DNA from: Zunongwangia endophytica
GTDB taxonomy: Bacteria > Bacteroidota > Bacteroidia > Flavobacteriales > Flavobacteriaceae
Length of the DNA: 64,000 bases
NCBI RefSeq assembly: GCF_030409505.1
Contig: NZ_JAUFPZ010000002.1
Location: 3,675,001 to 3,739,000, forward strand
Reading direction: 5' to 3'
The notes beneath the pieces were generated by a model. It made no database searches. It was not told where the DNA came from and saw only the letters and a list, made by a program, of their open reading frames with translations. Position 1 is the stretch's first letter. Every line of letters starts with the position of its first letter. Made by a program: the position numbers and the translations under genes. This document shows, piece by piece, positions 1 through 9,473 of this stretch.

Positions 1-305
1 TCACATGGAGCAGGGCACAATCGCCCAGTAAATTCTGGAAAATTATTTGTAGCATGCAATATTTGCAATGCTTTTTTCCAGTCGTTTTCGTAAACTGCAT
101 GGTTGAAATCTGGTATAAGATTCCCTAAAGGACAACCACTGTGACAAAATGGAATTCCACAGTCCATGCAACGAGCCCCTTGATTATTAAGCTCTTCAGT
201 ATCTAAATCTTTAGTGAATTCTTTGTAATTCTTAACCCTTAGCTCTACAGCTTCGGTATTTTCGTCTTTTCTATCGTATTCTAAAAATCCTCTTAGCTTT
301 CCCAT
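1..305 (-). CDS. gltD: glutamate synthase small subunit, N-terminal part (runs off window edge)
   Basis: This is the first ~101 codons of the NADPH-dependent small subunit of glutamate synthase, which passes electrons to GltB for making glutamate from glutamine and 2-oxoglutarate. Translating the minus strand from the ATG at 303-305 gives a start beginning [13 protein letters not shown] and a cysteine cluster C46, C49, C54, C58 (CMDC and CHSGC), the N-terminal iron-sulfur ligand region typical of GltD. The gene continues beyond base 1, so the FAD and NADPH domains are not visible. It starts 3 bases after the gltB stop codon, so the two are surely one operon read from the gltB promoter. The family call is secure; completeness cannot be judged. 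Confidence 0.93.
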   Translation of the reverse strand, partial: MGKLRGFLEYDRKDENTEAVELRVKNYKEFTKDLDTEELNNQGARCMDCGIPFCHSGCPLGNLIPDFNHAVYENDWKKALQILHATNNFPEFTGRLCPAPC

Positions 306-308
306 TAA

Positions 309-3300
309 TTACGCCGTTTTAAGTTCCAGGTTTTCTTCTTTATTTTTTTCATCTTCCATGCGCTGTAATGCTTTCTTGAATTCTGTTGGCATTACTTTGA
401 TGAATTTAGAAAGATTATCCTCCCAATTTTCTAAAATTTGGCCTGCAACTTCACTATCTGTATGATAGTAATGATTTTGTATTAATTCTTTTAATTCTGA
501 AGAATCATCGCCGGTTAGCTCTTCTAACTGGATCGACTCCATATTAAAATTATTATTATCTAATTTATTATCTGCATTGTAGATATAGGCAATTCCACCG
601 CTCATACCTGCAGCGAAGTTTCTTCCTATCTGTCCCAAAATTACTGCGCGACCTCCGGTCATGTATTCACAACCATGATCACCAATTCCTTCAATTACGG
701 CTTTTGCACCTGAATTTCTCACGCAAAAACGTTCTCCTCCAATTCCATTGATATATGCTTCACCATTAATTGCTCCATATAGCGCCACATTTCCTATGAT
801 AACATTCTCATCAGATTTAAATGTAGCTTCTTCTGGGACTCGAACGGTTAGTGTTGCTCCGCTAAGTCCTTTTCCGAAGTAATCATTGGTATTCCCATTA
901 ACATTCATAGTAAGACCACGTGTAGCGAAAGCACCAAAACTTTGGCCAGCAGAACCTTTGAAATTAAGCTCTAGCGTGTTTTTCGGTAATCCTCCTTCGC
1001 CATGAATTTTTGAAATTTCATTACTCAATATCGCTCCAGTCGTTCTGTTAATGTTGGATATTTCAAAGTCTAAGCTCATTTTTTCCTTACGATAAATCGC
1101 CGGGTGAGCCTTACTCAAAATGTCAAAATCCAAGACATTTTCTAAACCATGATTTTGGTTTTGAGTTTTGTATAAAGGAATATCTTTATCGATATTTGGT
1201 TTGTAAAGAATACCAGATAAATCTATTCCCTGTGCTTTATAATGCTCGATGGCGTGATCCATTTCTAATTTCTGACTTTGGCCTACCATCTCATTTAAGG
1301 TTCTGAAGCCTAAACTAGCCATAATTTCGCGTAGTTCTTGAGCAACGAAATACATAAAATTGATTACATCTTCAGGGGTGCCTTTAAAGTTTTTTCTCAA
1401 TTCGGGATCTTGGGTAGCGATCCCTACAGGACAAGTATTTAAATGGCATGCCCGCATCATAATACAACCCGATGCAACTAGAGGTGCAGTTGAGAATCCA
1501 AATTCTTCGGCTCCTAAAAGGCATGCAATTGCAACATCACGTCCTGTTTTTAACTGTCCATCACATTCTACCGTAATTCGACTTCTAAGATTGTTTAAAA
1601 GTAATGTTTGTTGTACTTCAGCAATTCCAAGTTCCCATGGTAAACCGGCATGTCTCAAAGAAGTTAAAGCAGCAGCTCCTGTACCTCCGTCATACCCAGA
1701 GACTAGAACCACATCTGCTTTTGCTTTTGCAACACCAGCGGCAATAGTTCCGACGCCAACTTTAGATACTAATTTTACATTGATTCTTGCTTCTCTGTTT
1801 GCATTTTTTAAATCAAAAATTAACTGAGCTAAATCTTCGATAGAGTAAATATCGTGATGTGGCGGTGGAGAAATTAATCCTACATAGGCGGTGGAATTTC
1901 TTGTCTTGGCTATAGCAGGATTTACTTTTGGACCAGGTAATTGTCCACCTTCTCCTGGTTTAGCTCCCTGTGCCATTTTAATCTGAATTTCCTTAGCGTT
2001 TGATAAGTAATTTATCGAAACGCCAAATCTTCCGGATGCAACTTGCTTAATTGCGCTATTTCTCCAGTTTCCGTTAGAATCACGAGTAAAGCGGTTGGCA
2101 TCTTCACCACCTTCCCCACTGTTACTTTTTCCCTGCAAGCGATTCATCGCAATAGCAAGATTTTCGTGGGCTTCCTTACTAATAGATCCAAAGGACATTG
2201 CACCTGTCTTAAATCTTTTTACAATTTCTGTCCATGGCTCAACTTCCTCGACCGGGATTGGATTTAGTTTTTTGAATTTAAACATTCCGCGAAGCGTCAT
2301 CAGATTCTTTGTCTGATTATTCACAAAATTGGAATATTCCTTATAAGTTTGGAAACTGTTTTGTTTTACTGCTTGCTGAAGTTTTGCTACAGAAGCAGGA
2401 TTTAGCATGTGGCGCTCGCCATTTCTTCTCCAACGATAATCACCGCCAATTTCCAAATCTAAACCAGTTTCAGTCTCTGGTGGATTAAAAGCAAGTTTAT
2501 GTCTTTTCTGAATTTCTCTTTCAATTTCGTAAAGCCCAATACCTTCAATTCTGGAAGGTGTATTGGTAAAGTATTTGTTTGTGAATTTTTTGTTTAAACC
2601 AAGAATTTCGAAAATTTGTGAACCACGATAAGAATGTAAGGTAGAGATACCAATCTTATTCATAATCTTTACGATACCTTTTCCAATAGCTTTGTTGAAG
2701 TTTTTAACCGCTAGATCTGGATCCTTTTCATCTATGTCTCCATTTTCAGAAAGTTTATAGATGATTTCATTTACCATGTACGGGTTAATAGCACACGCAC
2801 CGTAACCAAATAGTAAAGCAAAATGATGTGGTTCTCTAGGTTCCGCAGATTCAATTACGATTCCAAAAGCAGATCTTCTTTTATGTTTTTTAAGTTCGTG
2901 GTGAACAAAAGAACAAGCCAAAAGTGATGGAATAGGAGCTAATTTATCGCTCACATTTCTATCTGATAGGATAATGATATTTTTATCCTCATCTACTGCT
3001 TTTTTGATTTCCAGAACAATTTGATCCAGTCTTTCTTCAAGGCCGTTCATTCCTTTTTCAACTTCATATAAAATTGAAATTGATTTTGCACGGAAATCGT
3101 TGTGTTCTATATATTTTATTTTATCCAGATCTTCGTTCGAGATTACTGGATTTTGAATTCTAAGTTTCTTAGCATGATCTGGGGTGATATCAAAAATGTT
3201 TTTGTCTTCACCTATCGATAAGCTGATATCGGTAACAATTTCTTCACGTATTCCATCCAGTGGCGGGTTGGTTACCTGAGCAAATAGCTGTTTAAAATAA

Positions 3301-4832
3301 TTAAAAAGTAATTGTGGTTTATCTGAAAGTACAGCCAAAGGAATATCTGTTCCCATAGATCCAATAGCCTCTTTCCCTTGGGTAGCCATTGGGCTTATGA
3401 TCGTTTTGATATCCTCTAACGTATATCCAAAAACTTTTTGTCTTGTTTGAAATTCTACAGGTTCTACTGGGGTTTTGTTTCCAGTATACGGTACTTCGGC
3501 TAATGGCAGTAAATTTTCATCTAGCCATTTTCTATAAGGTCGCTTAGATACAATTTGTTCTTTCACTTCCTGATCGCCAACTATTCGGCCTTCAACCATG
3601 TCTACTAAGAACATTCTACCCGGTTCAAGACGACCGTGTAATTCAACATTTTCAGGTTTTACATCAACAACTCCTGTTTCAGAAGACATGATTACATAAC
3701 CATCTTTAGTTAACGTATAACGAGATGGTCGCAAACCATTACGGTCTAGCAGCGCGCCAATGTATTGCCCATCGGTAAATGGAATAGACGCAGGGCCATC
3801 CCACGGTTCCATAATGCAAGCATTATATTCGTAAAATGCCTTTTTGTTATCGCCCATCGATGGATTCTTTTCCCATGCTTCTGGAACCATCATCATAATC
3901 GCTTCTGGAAGAGAACGGCCCGTTTGTAAAAGCATTTCTAAAACCATATCCATAGATGCAGAATCTGACTTCCCATCTAAAGTTACTGGTAATATTTTTT
4001 TGATATCATCACCAAAAATTTCACTTTCAAAAAGCTCTTCTCTAGCTTTCATCCGGCTGAGATTTCCTCTTAACGTATTAATCTCTCCGTTGTGGCACAT
4101 GTATCTAAATGGTTGAGCCAAATCCCAGGTAGGGAATGTGTTCGTGGAAAAACGTTGGTGAACTAAAGCAAGTTTAGTTACCAGATCTGGATCGTTAAGA
4201 TCTGTGTAATATACATTGATGTCTTGCGGCATCAATAAGCCTTTGTAAATAATTGTCTTTGTAGATAAACTAGGAAGGTAGAAATATTCGGCTTCGCCTA
4301 AATTAGAGCTATATATTTTATGTTCGGCAATTTTACGAGCGGCGAATAGTTTAGCTCTAAAATGCAAATCATTAGTGTCTTCATCTTTTCCGATAAAGAT
4401 TTGCTGAACATTAGGTTCGCTTAAAGTAGCGATACTACCTAAACAGGATTTATCAACAGGAACTTCTCTCCATCCAATAATATTAAGTCCCTGGTTAGTG
4501 ATTTCTTCTTCAAAAATCTCTTTGCAGATCTTTGATTGGTTTTCTGATCTTGGTAAAAAAACCATACCTGCTGCATACTCACCAAATTCTGGTAGATCAA
4601 AATCACAAACTTTTTTAAAAAAGTTATGCGGAATTTCGATCAATATACCGGCACCATCTCCGGTTTTTCCATCTGCACTTACAGCTCCACGATGCTCTAA
4701 TCGAATTAAAATATCCAAAGCTTTATGGATGATATCATTCGTTTGCTTACCTTTTAAGTTACAAATGAATCCCGCGCCGCAATTATCTCTCTCAAATTCA
4801 GGCAAGTATAGCCCCTGCTCTTTTGGTGTCAT
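309..4832 (-). CDS. gltB: glutamate synthase large subunit
   Basis: The large subunit of glutamate synthase (GOGAT) hydrolyses glutamine, channels the ammonia and aminates 2-oxoglutarate. At 1507 residues it is full length for the bacterial enzyme. Seen in the sequence: a class II glutamine amidotransferase domain near the N-terminus with the likely catalytic Cys18 (RDNCGAGF) after a short propeptide; the central domain; the FMN-binding synthase domain with GEGGEDANRF; a [3Fe-4S] cysteine motif around residues 1120-1135 (CHLNTCPVGIA); and a C-terminal glycine-rich beta-helix domain. An exact minus-strand -7 box lies about 27 bases upstream. gltD follows directly. Together with the glutamate-type dehydrogenase at 7.4 kb this makes the left end a nitrogen-assimilation neighbourhood. 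Confidence 0.98.
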   Translation of the reverse strand: MTPKEQGLYLPEFERDNCGAGFICNLKGKQTNDIIHKALDILIRLEHRGAVSADGKTGDGAGILIEIPHNFFKKVCDFDLPEFGEYAAGMVFLPRSENQSKICKEIFEEEITNQGLNIIGWREVPVDKSCLGSIATLSEPNVQQIFIGKDEDTNDLHFRAKLFAARKIAEHKIYSSNLGEAEYFYLPSLSTKTIIYKGLLMPQDINVYYTDLNDPDLVTKLALVHQRFSTNTFPTWDLAQPFRYMCHNGEINTLRGNLSRMKAREELFESEIFGDDIKKILPVTLDGKSDSASMDMVLEMLLQTGRSLPEAIMMMVPEAWEKNPSMGDNKKAFYEYNACIMEPWDGPASIPFTDGQYIGALLDRNGLRPSRYTLTKDGYVIMSSETGVVDVKPENVELHGRLEPGRMFLVDMVEGRIVGDQEVKEQIVSKRPYRKWLDENLLPLAEVPYTGNKTPVEPVEFQTRQKVFGYTLEDIKTIISPMATQGKEAIGSMGTDIPLAVLSDKPQLLFNYFKQLFAQVTNPPLDGIREEIVTDISLSIGEDKNIFDITPDHAKKLRIQNPVISNEDLDKIKYIEHNDFRAKSISILYEVEKGMNGLEERLDQIVLEIKKAVDEDKNIIILSDRNVSDKLAPIPSLLACSFVHHELKKHKRRSAFGIVIESAEPREPHHFALLFGYGACAINPYMVNEIIYKLSENGDIDEKDPDLAVKNFNKAIGKGIVKIMNKIGISTLHSYRGSQIFEILGLNKKFTNKYFTNTPSRIEGIGLYEIEREIQKRHKLAFNPPETETGLDLEIGGDYRWRRNGERHMLNPASVAKLQQAVKQNSFQTYKEYSNFVNNQTKNLMTLRGMFKFKKLNPIPVEEVEPWTEIVKRFKTGAMSFGSISKEAHENLAIAMNRLQGKSNSGEGGEDANRFTRDSNGNWRNSAIKQVASGRFGVSINYLSNAKEIQIKMAQGAKPGEGGQLPGPKVNPAIAKTRNSTAYVGLISPPPHHDIYSIEDLAQLIFDLKNANREARINVKLVSKVGVGTIAAGVAKAKADVVLVSGYDGGTGAAALTSLRHAGLPWELGIAEVQQTLLLNNLRSRITVECDGQLKTGRDVAIACLLGAEEFGFSTAPLVASGCIMMRACHLNTCPVGIATQDPELRKNFKGTPEDVINFMYFVAQELREIMASLGFRTLNEMVGQSQKLEMDHAIEHYKAQGIDLSGILYKPNIDKDIPLYKTQNQNHGLENVLDFDILSKAHPAIYRKEKMSLDFEISNINRTTGAILSNEISKIHGEGGLPKNTLELNFKGSAGQSFGAFATRGLTMNVNGNTNDYFGKGLSGATLTVRVPEEATFKSDENVIIGNVALYGAINGEAYINGIGGERFCVRNSGAKAVIEGIGDHGCEYMTGGRAVILGQIGRNFAAGMSGGIAYIYNADNKLDNNNFNMESIQLEELTGDDSSELKELIQNHYYHTDSEVAGQILENWEDNLSKFIKVMPTEFKKALQRMEDEKNKEENLELKTA

Positions 4833-4858
4833 ATTCTATCTTCCTTATGTTATTACTA

Positions 4859-4890
4859 CAAAAATATCTAAATTAGTAAAGAAAATGAAA
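4859..4890 (-). promoter_or_regulatory. probable gltBD promoter
   Basis: The minus strand reads TATTTTTG at 4866-4859, an exact match to the Bacteroidota -7 consensus TAnnTTTG. The -33 side is weak: TTTC at 4890-4887, 20 bases away. The implied RNA start gives a leader of roughly 20 bases before the gltB ATG. Confidence 0.5.
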
Positions 4891-5012
4891 GTAATAACAT
4901 TAAAGAGCTTACAAAATTCACCAAAACTAAATAAAATCTTAATTTTTATCAATCGTTTAAAGAAATGGAGTGTAAATTCCGAATTCTGTAATGGAAAATA
5001 ATGGATTTTGAT

Positions 5013-5041
5013 ATAAAAAAACTCGCCATGGTTAGCGAGTT
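5013..5041 (-). terminator. rho-independent terminator of the acyl-CoA dehydrogenase gene
   Basis: An ACTCGC / GCGAGT stem with an 8-base loop lies at 5021-5040. Read on the minus strand it is followed by a run of seven T. It lies 21 bases past the stop codon of the gene ending at 5062. Confidence 0.85.
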
Positions 5042-5061
5042 GATTTTATGTATTTTAAATC

Positions 5062-6204
5062 TTAATTTTTGAGCACACTTCTAGAGATTACAATTTTCTG
5101 AATTTCTGAAGTTCCCTCGTAGATCTGTGTAATCTTTGCATCTCGCATTAAGCGTTCTACATGGTATTCTTTTACGAATCCATTACCACCATGTATTTGT
5201 ACTGCTTCTACGGTAACATCCATTGCTGTTTGTGAAGCGCTCAATTTTGCCATAGCACCACTTAGGTCGTAACTTGTTTTCTGGTCTTTGTCCCAGGCAG
5301 CTTTCATTACCAAGTGTCTCGAACTTTCTATGGAAGTATACATATCTGCAAGTTTGAAGGCAATGGCTTGATGATTACTAATTTCAGTGCCAAAAGCTTT
5401 ACGTTGTTTACTGTAATCTCTAGCTAGTTCGAAAGCACCAGAGGCAATTCCTAAAGCCTGTGCAGCAATACCAATCCTACCGCCCGATAATGTTTTCATG
5501 GCGAATTTAAAACCAAATCCATCTTCGCCTATCCTATTTTCTTTAGGAACTTTTACATCATTAAAATTCAGAGAGTGCGTGTCGCTTCCTCTTATCCCTA
5601 GTTTATTTTCTTTCGGGCCAATTTCAAAACCTTCCCATCCCTTTTCGACAATAAAGGCATTTATTCCGCGGTGTTTTTTTTCTCTATCGGTTTGTGCAAT
5701 TACCAGATAGTAATCTGCAGTACCTCCATTGGTGATCCAGTTTTTGGTGCCATTTAGTAGGTAATAGTCTCCTTTATCGATTGCGGAAGTACGTTGAGAA
5801 GTAGCATCACTGCCAGCTTCGGGTTCAGATAAGCAGAACGCACCTAGCTTTTCTCCGGTTGTAAGCTTCGCCAAATATTTCTCCTTTTGTTCTTTAGAGG
5901 CATAAGTATCCAAACCCCAACAAACTAAAGAGTTGTTTACAGACATGACTACAGAGGCAGAAGCATCTATTTTAGAAATTTCTTCCATTGCCAAAACGTA
6001 ACTAATGGTATCCATCCCGCCGCCGCCATATTCTGGGGAGGCCATCATGCCCATAAAACCAAGTTCTCCCATTTTTTTAATCTGTTCTTTTGGGAATTCC
6101 TGTTTTTCATCTCTATCAATAACGCCGGGAAGCAATTCATTTTTAGCAAAATCGCGAGCAGCATCGCGAATCATTATATGTTCTTCGGATAATTCGAAAT
6201 TCAT
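5062..6204 (-). CDS. acyl-CoA dehydrogenase (short/branched-chain type)
   Basis: This 380-residue flavoenzyme oxidises an acyl-CoA to the 2-enoyl-CoA and passes electrons to ETF. The length and order are those of the soluble family: N-terminal helical domain, middle beta domain with the flavin and substrate signature CLSEPEAGSDA (about residues 119-129), and a C-terminal helical domain with IYEGTSEIQ, in which Glu363 is the expected catalytic base. The motif set resembles butyryl- and isobutyryl-CoA dehydrogenases, but chain length cannot be read from sequence alone. It is a single-gene unit with its own promoter and terminator, divergent from anmK. Confidence 0.95.
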   Translation of the reverse strand: MNFELSEEHIMIRDAARDFAKNELLPGVIDRDEKQEFPKEQIKKMGELGFMGMMASPEYGGGGMDTISYVLAMEEISKIDASASVVMSVNNSLVCWGLDTYASKEQKEKYLAKLTTGEKLGAFCLSEPEAGSDATSQRTSAIDKGDYYLLNGTKNWITNGGTADYYLVIAQTDREKKHRGINAFIVEKGWEGFEIGPKENKLGIRGSDTHSLNFNDVKVPKENRIGEDGFGFKFAMKTLSGGRIGIAAQALGIASGAFELARDYSKQRKAFGTEISNHQAIAFKLADMYTSIESSRHLVMKAAWDKDQKTSYDLSGAMAKLSASQTAMDVTVEAVQIHGGNGFVKEYHVERLMRDAKITQIYEGTSEIQKIVISRSVLKN

Positions 6205-6239
6205 TGAATATAAATTTAGAAAAAGGTAATTATACTTAC

Positions 6240-6271
6240 CAAATATAAATTTTTAGTGTGTATTTTTCAAC
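6240..6271 (-). promoter_or_regulatory. promoter of the acyl-CoA dehydrogenase gene
   Basis: The minus strand has an exact -7 box TATATTTG at 6247-6240, with GTTG at 6271-6268, 20 bases upstream, as the -33 element. This gives a leader of about 30 bases. It is back to back with the anmK promoter. Confidence 0.65.
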
Positions 6272-6281
6272 AAAAAATATT

Positions 6282-6289
6282 TATTTTTG
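6282..6289 (+). promoter_or_regulatory. anmK -7 promoter box
   Basis: TATTTTTG matches TAnnTTTG exactly and ends 5 bases before the anmK ATG at 6295, so the transcript would be nearly or fully leaderless. No convincing -33 element is visible. Confidence 0.45.
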
Positions 6290-6294
6290 AGAAT

Positions 6295-7368
6295 ATGAGA
6301 AAAAATAACTATTTCGTGATTGGTGTAATGTCCGGGACTTCTTTAGATGGAATCGATTTGGCATACATCCATTTCTCTGCTGAAAATAACTATGATTTTG
6401 AAATTCTGGAAGCTCAAACAGTAGGCTATGCTGAAGAATGGCGCGAAAAGCTGAATGAAGGAATAGATTTAAATGAAGAGGAATTACAAATTTTAGATAA
6501 AAACTACACCAAATATTTAGCTGATGTAATTCTTGAATTTATTGCTGAATACAATATCGAAAATTTGGATGCTATTTGTTCGCATGGGCATACAATAAAG
6601 CATGAACCACAAAATGGATACACTTTACAAATTGGAAATCTCCCTGAAATTGCAGAATATCTTCAAAATAAAGTGGTTTGTGATTTTAGAGTTCAGGATG
6701 TTGCGCTAGGAGGGCAGGGAGCACCGCTGGTGCCTATTGGTGATCAGTTACTTTTTAACGAATACCAATATTGTTTAAATTTAGGCGGCTTCGCAAATAT
6801 CTCTGAAGAGCGAAATGATCAAATGCTAGCCTACGATATTTGTGCTGTAAATACCGTACTCAATTATTTTACCCAGAAATTGGGTAAAGCTTATGATGAT
6901 AAAGGTCAAATTGCTTCAGAGGGACGATTACACGAAAAATTACTTCAGCAATTAAACAATCTTAATTATTATTCTGAAAAGCCACCAAAATCTCTTGGCA
7001 TCGAGTGGGTTAAAGCTGAAGTTTTACCGCTAATTAGTTCCGAAGAAATACCTATTCCAGATATTTTGCATACCTATACTATCCATGTAGCACAACAAGT
7101 GGCGAAAGTTTTGAATAACAATAAAGAATCTAAAGTTTTGGTGACCGGTGGAGGTGCTTTTAATGATTTTTTAGTGCAGCAATTTAAAGAATATTCAAAT
7201 TGTGAATTTATAATCCCAAATGCTAAGATTATCGATTTTAAAGAGGCTTTAATTTTTGGCTTGTTGGGTGTGCTTAAATTGGAAGAGAAGGTGAATGTTT
7301 TAAGTTCGGTTACCGGCGCTAAAAAAGATCATTCTTCAGGAAAGGTATTTGCTCCTAAACGCGTTTAG
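6295..7368 (+). CDS. anmK: anhydro-N-acetylmuramic acid kinase
   Basis: AnmK opens and phosphorylates 1,6-anhydro-MurNAc released from peptidoglycan turnover, giving MurNAc-6-phosphate for recycling in the cytoplasm. The protein starts MRKNNYFVIGVMSGTSLDG, where the MSGTSLDG motif is diagnostic; further family signatures are CSHGHTIKH, the DFRVQDVALGGQGAPLVP stretch, LNLGGFANIS and VTGGGAFN. An upstream in-frame GTG at 6256 would add 13 residues, but the ATG at 6295 gives the normal N-terminus and fits the nearby -7 box. Length is 357 residues, normal for the family. No MurNAc-6-P etherase gene is adjacent. Confidence 0.95.
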   Translation: MRKNNYFVIGVMSGTSLDGIDLAYIHFSAENNYDFEILEAQTVGYAEEWREKLNEGIDLNEEELQILDKNYTKYLADVILEFIAEYNIENLDAICSHGHTIKHEPQNGYTLQIGNLPEIAEYLQNKVVCDFRVQDVALGGQGAPLVPIGDQLLFNEYQYCLNLGGFANISEERNDQMLAYDICAVNTVLNYFTQKLGKAYDDKGQIASEGRLHEKLLQQLNNLNYYSEKPPKSLGIEWVKAEVLPLISSEEIPIPDILHTYTIHVAQQVAKVLNNNKESKVLVTGGGAFNDFLVQQFKEYSNCEFIIPNAKIIDFKEALIFGLLGVLKLEEKVNVLSSVTGAKKDHSSGKVFAPKRV

Positions 7369-7390
7369 TTTTTACGAATAATTATCTTTG
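7364..7390 (+). promoter_or_regulatory. promoter of the Glu/Leu-type dehydrogenase gene
   Basis: TATCTTTG at 7383-7390 is an exact -7 box. A weak TTTA -33 element lies at 7364-7367, overlapping the anmK stop codon, 15 bases away. The start codon is 17 bases downstream. Confidence 0.5.
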
Positions 7391-7407
7391 ACGCAAATCA
7401 CACATAC

Positions 7408-8634
7408 ATGAAAGAATTATTAAAAGTTTACGAGAATAAAGAACCAGAAATTGTTTTTCATTGGAATGATCCTGAAACCGAAGCTGAAGGCTGGACGGTG
7501 ATCAACTCACTAAGAGGTGGCGCAGCTGGAGGTGGAACCAGAATGCGAGAAGGGTTGGATAAAAATGAAGTACTTTCTTTAGCAAAAACGATGGAAGTGA
7601 AATTTACGGTTTCTGGCCCTGCTATTGGTGGCGCTAAATCGGGAATCAACTTCGATCCTAAAGATCCACGTAAAAAGGGCGTTTTGGAGCGTTGGTACAA
7701 AGCAGTTTCTCCTTTATTGAAAAGTTATTACGGAACTGGTGGTGATTTAAATGTAGATGAAATTCATGAAGTAATTCCGATCACTGAAAATTGCGGAGTT
7801 TGGCATCCACAAGAAGGTGTTTTTAATGGCTATTTTCAACCAACTGAAGCTGATAAAATTAATAGAATTGGCCAATTGCGCCAAGGTGTAATTAAGGTTT
7901 TGGAAAATACCGATTATTCGCCAGATATCTCGAGAAAATATACAGTTGCAGATATGATTACCGGTTTTGGTGTGGCAGAAGCTGTACATCAATATTATGA
8001 AATCTACGGCGGTGATATTAAAGGAAAAAAAGCTATCGTGCAAGGATTTGGAAATGTAGGTTCTGCTGCTGCGTATTATCTTTCACAGATGGGAGCAAAA
8101 GTTGTTGGAATTATCGATCGCGCCGGCGGCTTGATTAATGAAGAAGGTTTTGCTTTTGAAGATATTAAAGACTTATTCTTGAAAAAAGAAGGAAATACGC
8201 TGAATGCTTCGGAATTAATTCCTTTTGAAGAAATCAATGAGAAAATATGGAATATTGATGCTGAAATCTTTGCACCCTGTGCAGCTTCTAGATTAGTAAC
8301 GAAAGATCAAATCTCAAATTTAATAGATCGAAAACTGGAAGTTATTTCTTGCGGAGCCAATGTTCCGTTTGCTGATAAAGAGATTTTCTTTGGTCCTATT
8401 ATGGAGTTTACTGATGAGCGCGTAAGTCTAATTCCCGATTTTATTTCTAATTGTGGGATGGCTCGTGTATTTGCCTATTTTATGGAGCGTCGTGTACAAA
8501 TGACAGATGAAGCTATTTTTAACGATACTTCAATGACTATAAAAAACGCAATTCAAAATACTTTTAACAATAATAGCAGTAAAACAAATATTAGTAAAAC
8601 AGCGTTTGAGGTTGCTCTTAAACAACTAGTGTAA
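7408..8634 (+). CDS. Glu/Leu/Phe/Val dehydrogenase family protein
   Basis: An NAD(P)-dependent amino-acid dehydrogenase of 408 residues that would interconvert an amino acid and its 2-oxo acid plus ammonia. The N-terminal dimerisation domain carries the substrate-site lysines K65 (KFTV) and K77 (GGAKSGI) and a glycine-rich GGAAGGGTRM loop. The C-terminal Rossmann domain carries GFGNVGS at about residue 213. The middle motif YYGTGGDLNVDE differs from classical glutamate dehydrogenases, so leucine, valine or phenylalanine may be the true substrate. It is transcribed alone, after anmK. Family certain, substrate uncertain. Confidence 0.9.
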   Translation: MKELLKVYENKEPEIVFHWNDPETEAEGWTVINSLRGGAAGGGTRMREGLDKNEVLSLAKTMEVKFTVSGPAIGGAKSGINFDPKDPRKKGVLERWYKAVSPLLKSYYGTGGDLNVDEIHEVIPITENCGVWHPQEGVFNGYFQPTEADKINRIGQLRQGVIKVLENTDYSPDISRKYTVADMITGFGVAEAVHQYYEIYGGDIKGKKAIVQGFGNVGSAAAYYLSQMGAKVVGIIDRAGGLINEEGFAFEDIKDLFLKKEGNTLNASELIPFEEINEKIWNIDAEIFAPCAASRLVTKDQISNLIDRKLEVISCGANVPFADKEIFFGPIMEFTDERVSLIPDFISNCGMARVFAYFMERRVQMTDEAIFNDTSMTIKNAIQNTFNNNSSKTNISKTAFEVALKQLV

Positions 8635-8643
8635 CATATTCAT

Positions 8644-8686
8644 TTCCTTATCTGTTAGTAATTTCTTAATGAATGCAGATAAGGAA
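8644..8686 (+). terminator. possible terminator hairpin after the dehydrogenase gene
   Basis: An 11-bp perfect stem, TTCCTTATCTG (8644-8654) with CAGATAAGGAA (8676-8686), encloses a 21-base loop just downstream of the stop codon. The following T tract is poor, so it could instead be an mRNA-stabilising hairpin. Confidence 0.4.
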
Positions 8687-8707
8687 TTATTCTGATGATT
8701 ATTTTAC

Positions 8708-8715
8708 TAAATTTG
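8708..8715 (+). promoter_or_regulatory. probable promoter -7 box of the exbB-exbD-tonB-folC operon
   Basis: TAAATTTG is an exact TAnnTTTG match 55 bases before the exbB ATG. No clear -33 TTTG is seen. Confidence 0.45.
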
Positions 8716-8770
8716 GGCAACAATTTAAATCCGTTTATCACGTTAACCTAAAAAACCCTAATCAATTAGT

Positions 8771-9472
8771 ATGCTATATTTTATTCAGCAGGATACCATT
8801 GCGCAAACAGCGCAGGATACTGCAGCGGTTTCAGAAGAAAAAACACTTTCTATATTCGATTTGTTATTAAGTGGTGGTATTGCTGGGCAGATCATTATCC
8901 TAATTCTTTTTATTTTACTTTTTGCAGCGGTTTATATCTATTTTGAAAGGTTGTTTGCTATAAAATCAGCAAGCCAGGTAGATAAAAACTTTATGCATCA
9001 AATTAAAGATAGTGTTTCTAACGGTAATATCGAGTCGGCAAAAATGCGCTGTTCTCAAGCAGATAATCCCGTAGCTAGACTAACCGAGAAAGGAATATCA
9101 AGAATTGGTAGTCCATTAGAAGATATTAATACAGCTATCGAAAATGCAGGTCGTTTAGAGGTTTATAAACTGGAGAAAAACGTGAGTATTCTTGCTACTA
9201 TTGCAGGTGCTGCACCGATGATTGGTTTCTTAGGGACAGTGATTGGAATGGTAATTGCCTTCCATGAGTTGGCAACAAGTAGCGGGCAGGCACAAATGGG
9301 ATTGTTAGCAGAAGGTATTTATACAGCAATGACGACTACCGTTGCCGGTCTAATAGTTGGTATTATCGCCTATATTGGTTACAACCACCTGGTGGTAAAA
9401 ACCGATAAAGTAGTGCACCAAATGGAAGCTACTGCGGTAGACTTTTTAGACATTTTAAACGAGCCTGCTTAG
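8771..9472 (+). CDS. exbB: MotA/TolQ/ExbB proton channel family protein
   Basis: This is the proton-channel subunit that, with ExbD, couples proton-motive force to TonB (or to a TolA-like protein). The 233-residue protein has a hydrophilic N-terminus, a first membrane span around residues 38-58 (GQIIILILFILLFAAVYIY), a cytoplasmic domain, and two C-terminal spans with the family motif GAAPMIGFLGTVIGMV and TAMTTTVAGLIVGIIAYIGYN. The downstream gene encodes ExbD and starts 2 bases after this stop, then a TonB-like protein, so an Exb rather than flagellar Mot role is inferred; flavobacteria have no flagella. Whether it serves TonB or a Tol-like role cannot be separated by sequence. Confidence 0.92.
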   Translation: MLYFIQQDTIAQTAQDTAAVSEEKTLSIFDLLLSGGIAGQIIILILFILLFAAVYIYFERLFAIKSASQVDKNFMHQIKDSVSNGNIESAKMRCSQADNPVARLTEKGISRIGSPLEDINTAIENAGRLEVYKLEKNVSILATIAGAAPMIGFLGTVIGMVIAFHELATSSGQAQMGLLAEGIYTAMTTTVAGLIVGIIAYIGYNHLVVKTDKVVHQMEATAVDFLDILNEPA

Positions 9473-9473
9473 T

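Noticed and set aside
1360..1827. 155-residue plus-strand frame opposite gltB
   Set aside because: It lies wholly antisense to the intact gltB gene, has no family likeness, and the other long antisense frames in the window behave the same way.
8673..8870. 65-residue frame overlapping the start of exbB
   Set aside because: It runs out of frame into exbB, has no signal or motif, and includes the exbB promoter region.
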